DNA of 64,000 bases from Pseudomonas sp. PDM15 (lineage in GTDB: Bacteria; Pseudomonadota; Gammaproteobacteria; Pseudomonadales; Pseudomonadaceae), in NCBI RefSeq assembly GCF_014851565.1, contig NZ_JACVAA010000002.1, positions 558,001-622,000 of the forward strand, written 5' to 3'. The notes under the pieces are model-generated. The model was not told where the DNA came from and ran no database searches. It saw nothing but the letters and a program-made list of their open reading frames with translations. The number at the start of each line of letters is the position of its first letter. Position 1 is the stretch's first letter. Both the position numbers and the translations under genes were made by a program. Below, piece after piece: positions 8,967 through 18,135 of the stretch.

Positions 8967-9677
8967 ATGACCGCCCCCGCTGCCCCCATCCTGATCACCG
9001 GTGCCGGCCAACGCCTCGGCCTGCACTGCGCCGAGCGTCTGCTCGACGACGGCCAGCCGGTGATCTTCAGCTACCGCAGCGAGCGCGAAGGCGTGCAGCG
9101 CCTGCGTGAGCGCGGCGCCACAGCCCTGCAGGCGGACTTCTCCAGCGAGGCCGGCATCTTGGCCTTTATCGAGCAGCTCAAAGGTCGCACCGACAGCCTG
9201 CGCGCCATCGTGCACAACGCCTCGGACTGGGAGGCGGAAACTCCGGGCCACGAAGCCGAGGTGTTCCAGCGCATGGTCAGTGTGCACATGCTGGCGCCCT
9301 ATCTGATCAACCTGCACTGCGAGGAACTGCTGCGCCAAGGCGGTCCGGCGGATATCGTCCACCTGGGCGACGACGTGTCGCGCAAGGGCAGCGCCAAGCG
9401 CCCGGCCTACTGCGCCAGCAAAGCCGGGCTGGACAGCCTGACCCAGTCCTTCGCCGCGCGCTTTGCCCCGGCGATCAAGGTCAACGGCATCGCCCCGGCG
9501 CTGATCCAGTTCAATAACGGCGACAGCGCCGAGTACCGCGCCAGACGCCTGGCCGAGACGCCGCTGGGCTTCGAGCCGGGCGCCGAGGTGATCTACCAGA
9601 GCCTGCGCTACCTGCTGGACAACCCCTACGTCACCGGCACCACCCTGACCGTAAACGGTGGCCGCCATCTGGCCTGA
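8967..9677 (+). CDS. folM: Dihydromonapterin/dihydrofolate reductase (SDR)
   Basis: 236 residues of the short-chain dehydrogenase family: the nucleotide-binding ITGAGQRLG (an arginine-containing variant as in pteridine reductases), VHNASDW in place of the usual NNAG, and the active-site YCASKAGLD. FolM reduces dihydromonapterin to tetrahydromonapterin, used in pseudomonads as the phenylalanine-hydroxylase cofactor. The assignment rests on the fold plus immediate linkage to folE and folX. I chose the ATG at 8967; the frame extends to a TTG at 8934 without a ribosome site. Confidence 0.85.
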   Translation: MTAPAAPILITGAGQRLGLHCAERLLDDGQPVIFSYRSEREGVQRLRERGATALQADFSSEAGILAFIEQLKGRTDSLRAIVHNASDWEAETPGHEAEVFQRMVSVHMLAPYLINLHCEELLRQGGPADIVHLGDDVSRKGSAKRPAYCASKAGLDSLTQSFAARFAPAIKVNGIAPALIQFNNGDSAEYRARRLAETPLGFEPGAEVIYQSLRYLLDNPYVTGTTLTVNGGRHLA

Positions 9678-9687
9678 GGACCGCGCC

Positions 9688-10242
9688 ATGAACCTGCCGC
9701 AGCATTACCGCGAGATCCTCCTGGGCCTGGGCGAAGACCCGCAGCGCGAAGGCCTGCGCGACACCCCCGAGCGCGCCGCCAAGGCCATGCAGTACCTCTG
9801 TCACGGCTACGCCCAGTCGCTGGAGGAGATCGTCAACGGCGCCCTGTTCGCCTCAGCCAGCGACGAGGTGGTGATCGTCCGCGACATCGAGTTGTACTCG
9901 CTGTGCGAGCATCACCTGCTGCCCTTCATCGGCAAGGCCCATGTCGCCTATATCCCCACCGGCAAGGTGCTGGGGCTGTCCAAGGTGGCGCGCATCGTCG
10001 ACATGTACGCGCGCCGCCTGCAGATCCAGGAGAGTCTGACCCGGCAGATCGCCGAAGCCATCCAGAGCGTCACCAACGCCGCCGGCGTGGCCGTGGTGAT
10101 CGAGGCGCAGCATATGTGCATGATGATGCGCGGGGTGGAAAAGCAGAACTCGCAGATGCTCACCTCGGTTATGCTGGGCGCCTTCCGCGAGTCCAGCAAC
10201 ACTCGCCAGGAATTCCTGCAACTGATCGGACGGAGCAAGTAA
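9688..10242 (+). CDS. folE: GTP cyclohydrolase I
   Basis: Converts GTP to 7,8-dihydroneopterin triphosphate, the first step of folate and monapterin synthesis. 184 residues. The zinc/active-site motif [18 protein letters not shown] and the C-terminal [14 protein letters not shown], which supplies another Zn ligand and substrate contacts, are both intact. The ATG at 9688 lies 10 bases after the folM stop, preceded by CTGAGGA. Its stop directly abuts the folX ATG, so the three genes form one operon. Confidence 0.95.
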   Translation: MNLPQHYREILLGLGEDPQREGLRDTPERAAKAMQYLCHGYAQSLEEIVNGALFASASDEVVIVRDIELYSLCEHHLLPFIGKAHVAYIPTGKVLGLSKVARIVDMYARRLQIQESLTRQIAEAIQSVTNAAGVAVVIEAQHMCMMMRGVEKQNSQMLTSVMLGAFRESSNTRQEFLQLIGRSK

Positions 10243-10614
10243 ATGCCGCGACTGGAACCTGGGATGGCGCGCATCCGGGTCAAGGACCTGCGCCTGCGCA
10301 CCTTCATCGGCATCAAGGAGGAGGAGATCAACAACAAGCAGGACGTGTTGATCAACCTGACCATCCTCTACCCGGCCGACGAGGCCGTGCGTGACAACGA
10401 CATCGACCACGCGCTGAACTACCGCACCATCACCAAGGCGGTGATCCGCCACGTCGAGGAAAACCGCTTCGCCCTGCTCGAGCGTCTGACCCAGGAGATT
10501 CTCGACCTGGTCATGGCCAACCCGGCCGTGCGCTACGCCGAGGTGGAAGTGGACAAGCTGCACGCCCTGCGCTTCGCCGAGTCGGTGTCCATCACCCTCG
10601 CCGCCCACCGCTGA
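10243..10614 (+). CDS. folX: Dihydroneopterin triphosphate 2'-epimerase
   Basis: 123 residues of the FolB/FolX family. It contains the fold's signature [18 protein letters not shown] (the conserved FxGxxxxE around the active site), the tyrosine-bearing NYRTITKAV and the LLERLTQEI helix. FolX epimerises dihydroneopterin triphosphate to dihydromonapterin triphosphate, the branch that FolM completes. FolX rather than FolB is favoured by the linkage to folM and folE and by the [15 protein letters not shown] context. Its ATG immediately follows the folE TAA. Confidence 0.9.
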   Translation: MPRLEPGMARIRVKDLRLRTFIGIKEEEINNKQDVLINLTILYPADEAVRDNDIDHALNYRTITKAVIRHVEENRFALLERLTQEILDLVMANPAVRYAEVEVDKLHALRFAESVSITLAAHR

Positions 10615-10774
10615 GAAGCGGCCCAAAGTCTGCTGCGCTTCGGCCATGCGTCGTTGGAAAAGGGCCTCGGGTGCTCATTTACGTCATGTAAACTCCGCGC
10701 CCTCGCCCCTTTGCCGCCTAGCCCGGCTCTAGCTCGCGAGACTTTGAATCTGCTTCCGATGACAAGGAGCCTGT

Positions 10775-11068
10775 ATGACCGAACAACAACGCCTCGAACT
10801 GGAGGCCGCCGCCTTCCGCCGCCTGGTCGAGCACCTGCGTGAACGCACCGATGTGCAGAACATCGACCTGATGAACCTCGCCGGCTTCTGCCGCAACTGC
10901 CTGTCCAAGTGGTACAAGGCCGCCGCCGATGAGCAGGGCGTGGCCGTCGACATGGAGCAGGCCCGCGAAGTCGTCTACGGCATGCCCTACGCCGAGTGGA
11001 AAGCCCAATACCAGAAGGAAGCCACTGCCGAGCAGCAGGCCGCCTTCGACAAAGGAAACCAGCACTGA
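10775..11068 (+). CDS. DUF1244 family protein
   Basis: 97 residues, all helical in appearance. It carries the strongly conserved LMNLAGFCRNCLSKWY and the later YGMPYAEWKAQYQ that define DUF1244, a small widespread proteobacterial family. The two cysteines four residues apart (C-R-N-C) are a family feature and could bind metal. No function is established. The ATG follows AAGGAG. The stop and the next start overlap as TGATG, so it is translationally coupled to the HopJ-family gene. Confidence 0.85.
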   Translation: MTEQQRLELEAAAFRRLVEHLRERTDVQNIDLMNLAGFCRNCLSKWYKAAADEQGVAVDMEQAREVVYGMPYAEWKAQYQKEATAEQQAAFDKGNQH

Positions 11069-11406
11069 TGAGCCTGCAAGACTTCCGCGCCCGCCTGCAC
11101 GGCGAGCAATTCCAGTTCGCCGAGACCCTGGCCTTCGTCGCCGAGCACTACGACTACCAGCCCAGCGCCTTCCGCAACGGCGCGGTGGAAAGCGCCGCCG
11201 GGCAGAACGAGGGCTCCTGCAAGACCCTTGGCCTGGCGCTGCTCGAAGGCCTCAGCCTGGAAGAGACCCTGCGCGCCTTCGGCGAACACTACCGCTCCGT
11301 GCTGGCCACCCCCGAAGGCAACGACCACGCCAACATCCGCGCCCTGCAGGACACCGGCCTGGGCGGCGTGCAGTTCGCCCAGCAACCGCTCAAGCGCAAG
11401 GGCTGA
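11068..11406 (+). CDS. HopJ-family protein
   Basis: 112 residues matching the HopJ family: FAETLAFVAEHYDYQPSAF, then NEGSCKTLGLALLEGLSLEETL and GNDHANIRALQDTG. The name comes from a Pseudomonas syringae candidate type III effector, but the family is widespread in bacteria without type III secretion and no secretion signal or hrp box is seen here, so a conserved cytoplasmic role is more likely. It begins inside the stop codon of the DUF1244 gene. Confidence 0.85.
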   Translation: MSLQDFRARLHGEQFQFAETLAFVAEHYDYQPSAFRNGAVESAAGQNEGSCKTLGLALLEGLSLEETLRAFGEHYRSVLATPEGNDHANIRALQDTGLGGVQFAQQPLKRKG

Positions 11407-11528
11407 GTTGCGCAACAAGCTGCGCATCTGTCGGCTTTGGCTGACAGACAGCGCGCGGTTGGCGCCGTATGCTCTTTCTCATCTAGCGCGGCAGGATGCC
11501 GGCGCACCTTGAGCGGAGGAGTGCAAGG

Positions 11529-12116
11529 ATGCAACAAAGCCTGGTCTGGAAGCCCTGGACCAACCCCGGCGTCGAACACCTCAACCTGGATATCGCCAGC
11601 GACGGGGTGAATGCCAGCAGCCACCTGATGCAGAGCATTCGTGGCAACAGCATCGTCGCCACCTATACCCTCAAGTACGACGAACGCTGGCGCTTCCGCC
11701 GCCTGTGACTGAAGGTGGACAACCACGGCCAGCGCAGCCTCGATCTGCATCGCGACATCCGCGGCAACTGGTTCCTCGATGGCCACCTACGCGAAGACCT
11801 CGCCGAGTGCCAGCAGGTGATGCTGTCCGCCTCACCCTTCACCCACACGCCGCTGCTGCAGCAAGGTGCCCTCGCCGTCGGCGACAGCGAGCGTGTCTCG
11901 GTGGCCCATGTCGACCTGCTCAGCCTGCGGGTCGAGGCGCGCCAGCAGCGCTACCAATGCCTGCACCGCCAGGCCAGTCATGCCGTGTACCTGTGCGAAG
12001 CCGAGGGCCATGCCCCCTGCGAGCTGACCCTGGACGACGGCGACCTGCTGGTCCAGGCCATCGGCCAGTTCGTGCGCGTCAGCCAGAACATCCTGCGCCA
12101 GGCGGACTGCGCCTAG
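11529..12116 (+). pseudogene. Glycolipid-binding-type protein gene interrupted by an in-frame TGA
   Basis: Read through the TGA at 11706-11708, this is one frame of 195 codons plus stop. The first half begins MQQSLVWKPWTNPGVEHL and the second continues LKVDNHGQRSLDLHRDIRGNWF then SASPFTHTPL, the pattern of the putative glycolipid-binding family (beta-roll proteins). Both halves share frame and codon use, and nothing else is wrong. The TGA could be a recent nonsense mutation (for example from CGA or TGG), a read error, or rarely read through. The truncated product would be 59 residues and lack most of the fold. Confidence 0.8.
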
Positions 12117-12131
12117 CGCATCGCCGACATG

Positions 12132-12159
12132 AAAAAGCCCCGCCTAGGCGGGGCTTTTT
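12132..12159. terminator. Bidirectional terminator
   Basis: A 28-bp perfect palindrome: five A, the GC-rich arm GCCCCGCC with its complement GGCGGGGC around a central TA, then five T. It can terminate both the interrupted gene on the left and the coiled-coil gene ending at 12173 on the right. Confidence 0.9.
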
Positions 12160-12172
12160 ACATCTGCGCCAC

Positions 12173-13003
12173 TTAGCGGCTGTTGAGCTGCTGCTGCAGG
12201 TTCTGCACCTGGGCCTGCAGGCCGTTGATGTTGCGGGTGACCTGGGCGCGGAAGGCATCGAACTCGGCGGTGTTGTTGCTCGGCGCCGGACGGTTCTCCA
12301 GCTCGCTGCGCAGCACCAGCAGGTCCTGCTCCAGGCTGCGCACGGCCTGGCTCTGATCGCCCCTCTTCTTCAGCGCCTCGATATCGGCGGCCTGGCTCTT
12401 GAGCTGCTCCTGCAGCTTGCCGACACCGGCCAGGCCGCTCTTCTGCTCGCTGGCCAGCTTGTCCAGGCGGCCATCAAACTGGCCGGTGGCGCCCTGCTGG
12501 GTCTTCAGATCGGCAGCCAGCTGGTCGATGCGCTTGCCCTGCCCGCTCTGCTGGCCGGCCACGTTCTGCTGCTGCTTGCTCAGCTCGGCCAGCTTGCTCT
12601 CCAGCTGCTTGACTCGCAGCTTGAGGGCCTCGCTGCCGCTGGTGACGTTGGATTCGGTGGCCACCACCTTGCCGGAGATGTCCTGAATACGTCCGGCTGC
12701 TTCCTCGGTAATTCTGTCAAAGCTCTCCTGGGTCGCCACCAGTTGCGCCTGCATCTGCGCGATCTGCTGATAGCTCCACCAGCTCAAGCCGCCCAGGGCA
12801 ATGACCAGTGCGCCGATCAACGCCCACAGAGGCCCGGTGCCGAAACCACGGCGCCGCTCCACCTGCGGGTAGCTCGACACGTTGCTGCGGGACGCATGGC
12901 CCTGAGCGGGCGCCTGGTAGCCGACCTGATAGTCGTCACGGTCGCGCGGATCGGTGGTCAGGCTGGGCACGTGGTCCAGTTCGTCGTGGGCGTCGTTGCG
13001 CAT
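12173..13003 (-). CDS. Single-pass membrane coiled-coil protein
   Basis: 276 residues. A polar N-terminal tail of about 55 residues is followed by one membrane helix (about 57-75, LWALIGALVIALGGLSWW) and a long heptad-rich region to the end, rich in Gln, Leu and Lys (for example VKQLESKLAELSKQQQN). The topology should put the coiled coil in the periplasm. No known domain is evident. The ATG at 13003 is chosen because an upstream extension to 13102 is antisense-like. Similar proteins occur in pseudomonads without assigned function. Confidence 0.75.
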   Translation of the reverse strand: MRNDAHDELDHVPSLTTDPRDRDDYQVGYQAPAQGHASRSNVSSYPQVERRRGFGTGPLWALIGALVIALGGLSWWSYQQIAQMQAQLVATQESFDRITEEAAGRIQDISGKVVATESNVTSGSEALKLRVKQLESKLAELSKQQQNVAGQQSGQGKRIDQLAADLKTQQGATGQFDGRLDKLASEQKSGLAGVGKLQEQLKSQAADIEALKKRGDQSQAVRSLEQDLLVLRSELENRPAPSNNTAEFDAFRAQVTRNINGLQAQVQNLQQQLNSR

Positions 13004-13234
13004 AGAAACCTTCAGAAATACGGAAAGGCAGAACGGATGGCGGCCAGTATACCCGGTTCGCTGGCCCGTCTTCAGCGGGCGCCAGACCAGTGCAACCTGC
13101 ACCAGCGCCGGGCAACCGGCCGCCTATGGACCTGTGAACGACCGCACAGTTCGCGACTCTGGCGTTCTGGTACGCGCCTTGCTTTGGCCTGAACGTGGGT
13201 CTTCGCGCCGAGCAACCGATACGAGGGAGCCGTC

Positions 13235-13567
13235 ATGGAACTGAACAAAGCCGTTCTCGATTGCATGCAGTCGCTGCGCCGCCGCCTGCGCGAGGAATTG
13301 TCCGTGGACATCCGCCTGAGCCAGCCGGACGCGGTCGAGGCCATGCTCCTCGCCTGCCTGCGTTCGAGCGATCAGGACACCCGCAGACTGGGCATCCGCC
13401 TGGCCGAGCTGAGCGACAGCGCCGCAGCAGCCCCCGCACCGGCCCATCCGGCGCGCCAGTACCGCGGCCACGAGCTGCCGGAACAGCAGAGCACAGCCCA
13501 GGACAACGACGCCGAACAGCGCGGCCACTCGGTGCGCATGTACCGCGGCCAGCGCGTCTACGCCTGA
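13235..13567 (+). CDS. Hypothetical protein, Pseudomonas-type
   Basis: 110 residues. The N-terminal 60 residues are helical and end in a Leu/Arg-rich segment (LGIRLAELSD); an Ala/Pro linker leads to a charged tail with two similar Arg-Gly repeats, YRGHELPE and YRGQRVYA. GGGAG lies before the ATG. I do not recognise a family. Codon use is normal for the region, supporting a real gene. Confidence 0.65.
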   Translation: MELNKAVLDCMQSLRRRLREELSVDIRLSQPDAVEAMLLACLRSSDQDTRRLGIRLAELSDSAAAAPAPAHPARQYRGHELPEQQSTAQDNDAEQRGHSVRMYRGQRVYA

Positions 13568-13645
13568 TCTGCGCGCGGAAAGTGACTGGACGAGCCGAGC
13601 CGGACGGGCAATAGTCTGCTCACGCGTCTCGTCACGGAGAACCGC

Positions 13646-14458
13646 ATGACCGCTCGCCCCGCCTGGCTGACCTGTGTGGAATCGGACCCGCCTGCCCTGC
13701 TGCAGGCGGCCCTGTGCATCGCCGCCGAGCATGAGCCGACCCTGCAGCAGGAGCTGGTGCTGCGCGAATTCGCCAACCTGCGCCAGCAGGTAGCCGCCGG
13801 CCTGCCCAACCTGGCCGGCCCGGACCTGGCCCAACCGCTGCTGCGGCGCCTGGGCGAGCTGGACTTCCACGAAGACGACGACCTGCCGCTGCGCCCACGC
13901 GCCGCACTGCTGCACCAGGTGCTGCAGCGCAGGCGCGGTCAGCCGCTGTCGCTGGCGCTGATCGCCCTGGAACTGGCCCAGCGTCTGGATATTCCGCTAC
14001 AGGCGGTGAATTTCCCCGGGCACCTGCTGCTGCGCGTGCCCGGCGCCGACCACCTGCTCGACCCGTGCAACGGCCGCCGCCTGTATACCCGCGACTGCCG
14101 CGAACTGCTGGCGCGTGTTGCCGGCCCGGACGCCCAACTGGGCGCCAGCCACTTCCAGGTCTGCGACGGACGCGCGCTGTTGCTGCGCCTGTCGCGCAAC
14201 CTCTGCCATCTGCACGGCGCCGCCGGCGATCACATGGCCGCGCTCAAGGACGCCGAGCGCATCATCCTGCTGGCACCGCCGAACAGCAGCGACCACCTGT
14301 TGCGTGCCGCCATCTATCACGAGCTGGAGTGCCCGCAGGCCGAACGCTTCGACCTGGAGCGCGCCCTGCTGCTGTGCGACGACGAGCATGACCGGCTGCG
14401 CCTGGGCCAGCGCCTCGACGAGCTGGGGCGCATGGGGCGTACGCCAGCCCTGCATTGA
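13646..14458 (+). CDS. SirB1 family transglutaminase-like protein
   Basis: 270 residues. The central segment RRGQPLSLALIALELAQRLDIPLQAVNFPGHLLLRV is the SirB1 core, a catalytically uncertain transglutaminase-like fold: the usual Cys-His pair is reduced to the FPGH histidine. The C-terminal third has TPR-like helices (AALKDAERIILLAP). Proteins of this family are often encoded near prmC/hemK or ispE but are also found alone, as here. Function unknown. Confidence 0.8.
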   Translation: MTARPAWLTCVESDPPALLQAALCIAAEHEPTLQQELVLREFANLRQQVAAGLPNLAGPDLAQPLLRRLGELDFHEDDDLPLRPRAALLHQVLQRRRGQPLSLALIALELAQRLDIPLQAVNFPGHLLLRVPGADHLLDPCNGRRLYTRDCRELLARVAGPDAQLGASHFQVCDGRALLLRLSRNLCHLHGAAGDHMAALKDAERIILLAPPNSSDHLLRAAIYHELECPQAERFDLERALLLCDDEHDRLRLGQRLDELGRMGRTPALH

Positions 14459-14528
14459 CAGCACAGCACGCGCTCTGCCTAATTAGTCCCGCCCCAAAAC
14501 ACTAATAACAACATTCGGGACACCCACC

Positions 14529-15602
14529 ATGCGCAAGCTATTCGTGCTTTGCCTGCTGTGCTTTTCCTCGCTTGTCCACGCCGCCCCTGGCGTTTTCCCC
14601 GACTCCACCTTCAACAACCTCGACTACGGCCTGTACTGGTTCGGCCATGGCGATACCTGGCAAAAAGCCGTGCCCGGGCAAAGCAACGCCTACTTCGGCG
14701 CCAGCAAACCCACGGTGATCTACATCCATGGCTGGCAGAACGGTGCCACCGCCCGCAAGGACCGCGAAACCTTCAACCGCGAAGGCGCCGGCGGCCCGAG
14801 CCTGGACCTGGCCTCCGCCTGGCTCAGTGCCGGCTACAACGTCGGCGTGCTGTATTGGAACCAGTTCGCCGACGAGGGCGAAGTCACCGATGCCGAGGCC
14901 AAGATCTGGAGCACCAGTGGCCCGCGTGCCATGCGTTGGCGCAACGCCAGCGGCGTCTACAGCACAGGCCCGACCCAGTCCGCCAGCGATCTGCTGTTCA
15001 AGAGCTACAAGGACAACATGAGCGGCTATACCGGCAGCAACATCCGCATCCTCGGCCATTCCCTGGGCAACCAGATGGCCATCGTGCTGAGCAAGAAGAT
15101 CAGCGATGCGGTCACCGCCGGCACCCTCAACAGCAAGCTGCTGCCCAAGCGCGTGGCCCTGCTCGACCCCTTCTACTCCAACAACGCCAAGGGCTGGCTC
15201 GGCAACCAGTGGACCGGCGCGGTATGCCGCACCTATGTCAGCGAGCTGAAGGGTAAGGGCGTGATCTTCGAGGCTTACCGCACCTCGGCCGTCACCAGCA
15301 CCATCTTCGTCGGCGACGAGAACAAGGGGCTGATGAACATGACTGCCTTCAGCGAGCTGAAGCCCTGGTACTTCAACGCCACACAGATCACCGAGAAACA
15401 CAACGCGGCGGTGTGGCACTACCTCTGGTCCTACAGCTTCAACCCGCCCCTGGTGACCGGCACCAGCAACCAGGCTGCCTCGGCCAAGACCGCCGATAGC
15501 CGCATTGCCACCCTGATGAACGGCACGCAGAAACTGGTGCATGACCAGGGCGCCTACACCAAGGAACCCTCGGACGACAACTTCAAGCTGCAAGCGCGTT
15601 AA
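14529..15602 (+). CDS. Secreted alpha/beta-hydrolase (lipase-like)
   Basis: 357 residues with a clear signal peptide ending in LVHAAP. The alpha/beta-hydrolase core is visible: oxyanion segment VIYIHGW, the nucleophile elbow ILGHSLGNQ (GHSLG), a strand-following Asp in ALLDPFYSN, and a later His (KHNAAVWHY) that could complete the triad. An extracellular lipase or esterase is the simplest reading, without a recognised substrate. It stands alone, is preceded by GGGAC near the start, and has no chaperone gene beside it. Confidence 0.75.
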   Translation: MRKLFVLCLLCFSSLVHAAPGVFPDSTFNNLDYGLYWFGHGDTWQKAVPGQSNAYFGASKPTVIYIHGWQNGATARKDRETFNREGAGGPSLDLASAWLSAGYNVGVLYWNQFADEGEVTDAEAKIWSTSGPRAMRWRNASGVYSTGPTQSASDLLFKSYKDNMSGYTGSNIRILGHSLGNQMAIVLSKKISDAVTAGTLNSKLLPKRVALLDPFYSNNAKGWLGNQWTGAVCRTYVSELKGKGVIFEAYRTSAVTSTIFVGDENKGLMNMTAFSELKPWYFNATQITEKHNAAVWHYLWSYSFNPPLVTGTSNQAASAKTADSRIATLMNGTQKLVHDQGAYTKEPSDDNFKLQAR

Positions 15603-15639
15603 CTGCCGGGAGCAGGCCATCCCGGGGCAACCAGGCCTG

Positions 15640-16413
15640 CTACTCGGCAAAATCCCCGTGCCGTCCCGCACCTGCAGAAAAGCGCAGGGCGCCGGCACGG
15701 GTCTCCCCGCTCTGCACCACCGCCATGCCACCACGAAATTCTTCCTGCAACGCCTCGTCCAGCGACAGCTGCCACTGGCCGTAGGCGCTGGCGCGGTCGG
15801 CCAACATGCAGCGTTGCGGGAAGCCGGCGATCTCCAGCGCCAGGGCCTCGGCCACCGCTCGCGCCTGTCCTGGCTGCGTGACCCGATTGACCAGGCCCAT
15901 CTGCAGCGCCTCCTCGGCGTGCACCGGGCGACCGGTAAGGATCAGATCCAGCGCCCTGCCCTGGCCGATGATGCGCGGCAGGCGCACGGTGCCGCCGTCG
16001 ATCAGCGGCACGCCGAAGCGTCGACAGAACACGCCAAGCACCGCATCGTCGGCCATCACCCGCAGGTCCGCCAGTAGCGCCAGCTCCAGGCCGCCGGCCA
16101 CCGCATGGCCCTCGATGGCGGCGATCAGCGGCTTGCTCAGCTGCATGCGGCTCGGCCCCATGGGACCGTCGCCCTGCTCGTCCAGCCTATTGCTGCGCTC
16201 GCCACCCTCGACCACCGCACCCAGATCGGCGCCGGCGCAGAAGGCGCCGCCGCTGCCGGTGAGCACCGCCACCCGCGCCGAGTCATCAGCCTCGAACGCA
16301 CGCAAGGCTGCGGCCAGGGCATCCGCCGTGGGCCGGTCCACCGCATTGCGCACCTGCGGCCGATCCAGGGTGAGGACGGTGACCGGGCCGTTGTGTTCGA
16401 CGATCAGGCTCAT
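15640..16413 (-). CDS. Enoyl-CoA hydratase/isomerase (crotonase) family protein
   Basis: 257 residues, crotonase fold: VLTLDRPQVRNAVD, oxyanion loop SGGAFCAGADLGAVV, and AIEGHAVAGGLELALLADLRVMADDAVLG with the second glutamate region following. The catalytic GGLELAL motif is intact. It lies head to tail 114 bp downstream of an SDR gene that ends in a terminator, so it probably has its own promoter. Participation in acyl-CoA or terpenoid/aromatic catabolism is likely; the substrate is unknown. The ATG at 16413 is chosen over a 16467 extension that runs through the terminator. Confidence 0.87.
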   Translation of the reverse strand: MSLIVEHNGPVTVLTLDRPQVRNAVDRPTADALAAALRAFEADDSARVAVLTGSGGAFCAGADLGAVVEGGERSNRLDEQGDGPMGPSRMQLSKPLIAAIEGHAVAGGLELALLADLRVMADDAVLGVFCRRFGVPLIDGGTVRLPRIIGQGRALDLILTGRPVHAEEALQMGLVNRVTQPGQARAVAEALALEIAGFPQRCMLADRASAYGQWQLSLDEALQEEFRGGMAVVQSGETRAGALRFSAGAGRHGDFAE

Positions 16414-16434
16414 GACAGGCTCCAGAAGACGGAA

Positions 16435-16464
16435 ACGAAAAAGGCCGGCATCGCTGCCGGCCTT
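16435..16464 (-). terminator. Rho-independent terminator of the SDR gene
   Basis: The stem AAGGCCGGC/GCCGGCCTT (16441-16464) with a 6-base loop is followed on the minus strand by TTTTTCG. It separates the SDR gene (ends 16528) from the downstream crotonase gene. Confidence 0.85.
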
Positions 16465-16527
16465 CAACTTAAACCTGCTCGGGGTCGATTGCAGCCTGCT
16501 GGCCGAATCCCCCGTGTCGCTGGCGGA

Positions 16528-17439
16528 TCAGCCCGCGTGCTTCTGCAGGTTGGCCATCATCTCGCGCAGAGCGGTGACGTTGTCGTCCGGGTGCGCCGCG
16601 CCTTCGAAGTCGCCGATCTGCTTCCAGCTGTCGGCCACGTCTTCCGGGCTGAAGCCGGTCTTCGGATCGAAGCCGGCGCCCAGGCTGCGCTCCCAGCGCA
16701 CCTTGCCCATCCAGCCGCCGCCGACTTCGTAGAGGCCGCCGGTGTCCTGGCACTGGTTGCTGCCCAGGTACACCACCAGCGGGCTGACCAGCTCGGGCTT
16801 GAGCTGCTCGAACACCTGCGGCGGGATCAGGCCTTCGGTCATGCGCGTGCCGCCGGTGGGGGCTATGGCGTTGACCAGCACGTTGTTCTTGCGGCCCTCG
16901 ATGGCCAGGGTCCGGGTCAGGCCGTACAGGCCCAGCTTGGCCATGCCGTAGTTAGACTGGCCGAAGTTGCCGTAGATGCCGGAGGTGGACGCGGTGAAGA
17001 TCACGCGGCCGTACTGCTGCTCGCGCAGGTGTTCCCAGGCGGCGCGGGTGACCTTGTAGGCGCCCTCGACATGGACCTTGTAGACCAGGTCCCAGTCGGC
17101 GTCTTCCATCTTGTGGAAGGACTTGTCGCGCAGGATGCCGGCGTTGTTCACCACCACGTCGATGCCGCCGAAGCTGTCCAGCGCACACTGCACGATCTTG
17201 CTGCCGTCGGTCACCGAATCATGATTGGCCACGGCCTCGCCACCGGCGGCGCGAATCTCGGCCACCACCTTGTCCGCCGCCGAGGCATTGGCGCCCTCAC
17301 CGTTGGTGCTGCCCCCCAGATCGTTGACCACCACCTTGGCGCCATGCTTGGCGAACAGCAGCGCGTGGGCGCGGCCCAGGCCACCGCCGGCGCCGGTGAC
17401 TATGACCACTTGATCTTGAAAACGGATGGCGTCGCTCAT
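16528..17439 (-). CDS. Short-chain dehydrogenase, 3-hydroxyacyl-CoA-dehydrogenase-like
   Basis: 303 residues. The cofactor loop VTGAGGGLGRAHAL, NNAGILRD, the catalytic SNYGMAKLGLYG and the sequence VVVNDLGGSTNGEG closely match the dehydrogenase part of peroxisomal multifunctional enzyme type 2 (HSD17B4-like). Such bacterial SDRs oxidise (3R)-hydroxyacyl-CoA in beta-oxidation. A C-terminal extension of about 60 residues beyond the SDR core is typical of this subgroup. Its neighbour encodes a crotonase, consistent with an acyl-CoA pathway. Confidence 0.85.
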   Translation of the reverse strand: MSDAIRFQDQVVIVTGAGGGLGRAHALLFAKHGAKVVVNDLGGSTNGEGANASAADKVVAEIRAAGGEAVANHDSVTDGSKIVQCALDSFGGIDVVVNNAGILRDKSFHKMEDADWDLVYKVHVEGAYKVTRAAWEHLREQQYGRVIFTASTSGIYGNFGQSNYGMAKLGLYGLTRTLAIEGRKNNVLVNAIAPTGGTRMTEGLIPPQVFEQLKPELVSPLVVYLGSNQCQDTGGLYEVGGGWMGKVRWERSLGAGFDPKTGFSPEDVADSWKQIGDFEGAAHPDDNVTALREMMANLQKHAG

Positions 17440-17550
17440 GAGGGCTCCTCGGCAGTGTGCAAAAGAGCCCGAGTGTCAGGCACAGGCCGCCCGGCGCACA
17501 AGGCGCGCGAGCGGTCTGAATGACGGCCGATAATGCGACCTTATGCGTGG

Positions 17551-18135
17551 TTACTGACCGCCACCGGCCGCGCCACCACCCGCAGCGCCGCCGCCAGTAC
17601 TGCCACCACCAGTGGCTCCACCACCGGTGCTACCGCCCGAGGTACCGCCGCCGGTGGTGCCACCACCCGTGGTGCCGCCAGTGCTGCTGCCGGTACCGGT
17701 GCCAGTCCCGGTGCCGGTACTGCCGGGCGCAGTGCTGCCCGAGCCGGTACCAGTACCGATACCCGTGCCAGTGCCAGTGCCAGTGCCAGTGCCGGTACCA
17801 TTACCGATTCCGCTGTCAGTGCCGGTCCCGGTACCGGTTCCGCTGTCATTACCCAGGCCTGTGCCATTGCCAGTGCCCGGACCGTTCATGCCCGGAGCGT
17901 CGTTACCCAGGCCGCTGTCATTGCCGACGCCATTGTCGGTTCCGGTCGGCGAGCCGGGGGTGAAGGTGCCGGTATCGTTGCCATTGGGCGAAGTGGCACC
18001 CGGCACCTCCGCCGGTGTGGGCGAAGTCGAGCCGGGTACGGTCGGGCCGGTCGAATCGGTTTCGGCCAGGGCAGGCAGGGAAAGGCCGGTCAGCATGGCG
18101 CTGAACAGCAACGCGGAAAGCGGGTTCTTGTTCAT
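17551..18135 (-). CDS. Secreted Gly/Thr-repeat low-complexity protein
   Basis: 194 residues from the ATG at 18135 (preceded by GAGGTGATACCC). After a signal peptide ending in LPALAE, the protein is almost entirely Gly, Thr, Asn, Ser and Pro, grading from [13 protein letters not shown] units to long GTGTGT tracts and finally TGGG repeats. It is likely disordered, exported, and could be a surface or matrix component. Short tandem repeats in the DNA make its length prone to change. No homologous domain is recognisable, and a function cannot be assigned. Confidence 0.7.
   Translation of the reverse strand: MNKNPLSALLFSAMLTGLSLPALAETDSTGPTVPGSTSPTPAEVPGATSPNGNDTGTFTPGSPTGTDNGVGNDSGLGNDAPGMNGPGTGNGTGLGNDSGTGTGTGTDSGIGNGTGTGTGTGTGTGIGTGTGSGSTAPGSTGTGTGTGTGSSTGGTTGGGTTGGGTSGGSTGGGATGGGSTGGGAAGGGAAGGGQ
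17768..17791. repeat. In-frame hexanucleotide tandem repeat
   Basis: Four perfect CCAGTG units, flanked by degenerate copies (CCCGTG, CCGGTA), encode the GTGTGT tract of the low-complexity protein. The unit is a multiple of three, so slippage changes length but not frame. Confidence 0.85.

Noticed and set aside
11068..11406. Type III secretion effector role for the HopJ-family protein
   Set aside because: No hrp box, chaperone or secretion genes nearby; the family is widespread in non-pathogens.
11706..11708. TGA as a selenocysteine codon
   Set aside because: No suitable hairpin directly follows and the family is not a selenoprotein family; nonsense mutation or read error is simpler.
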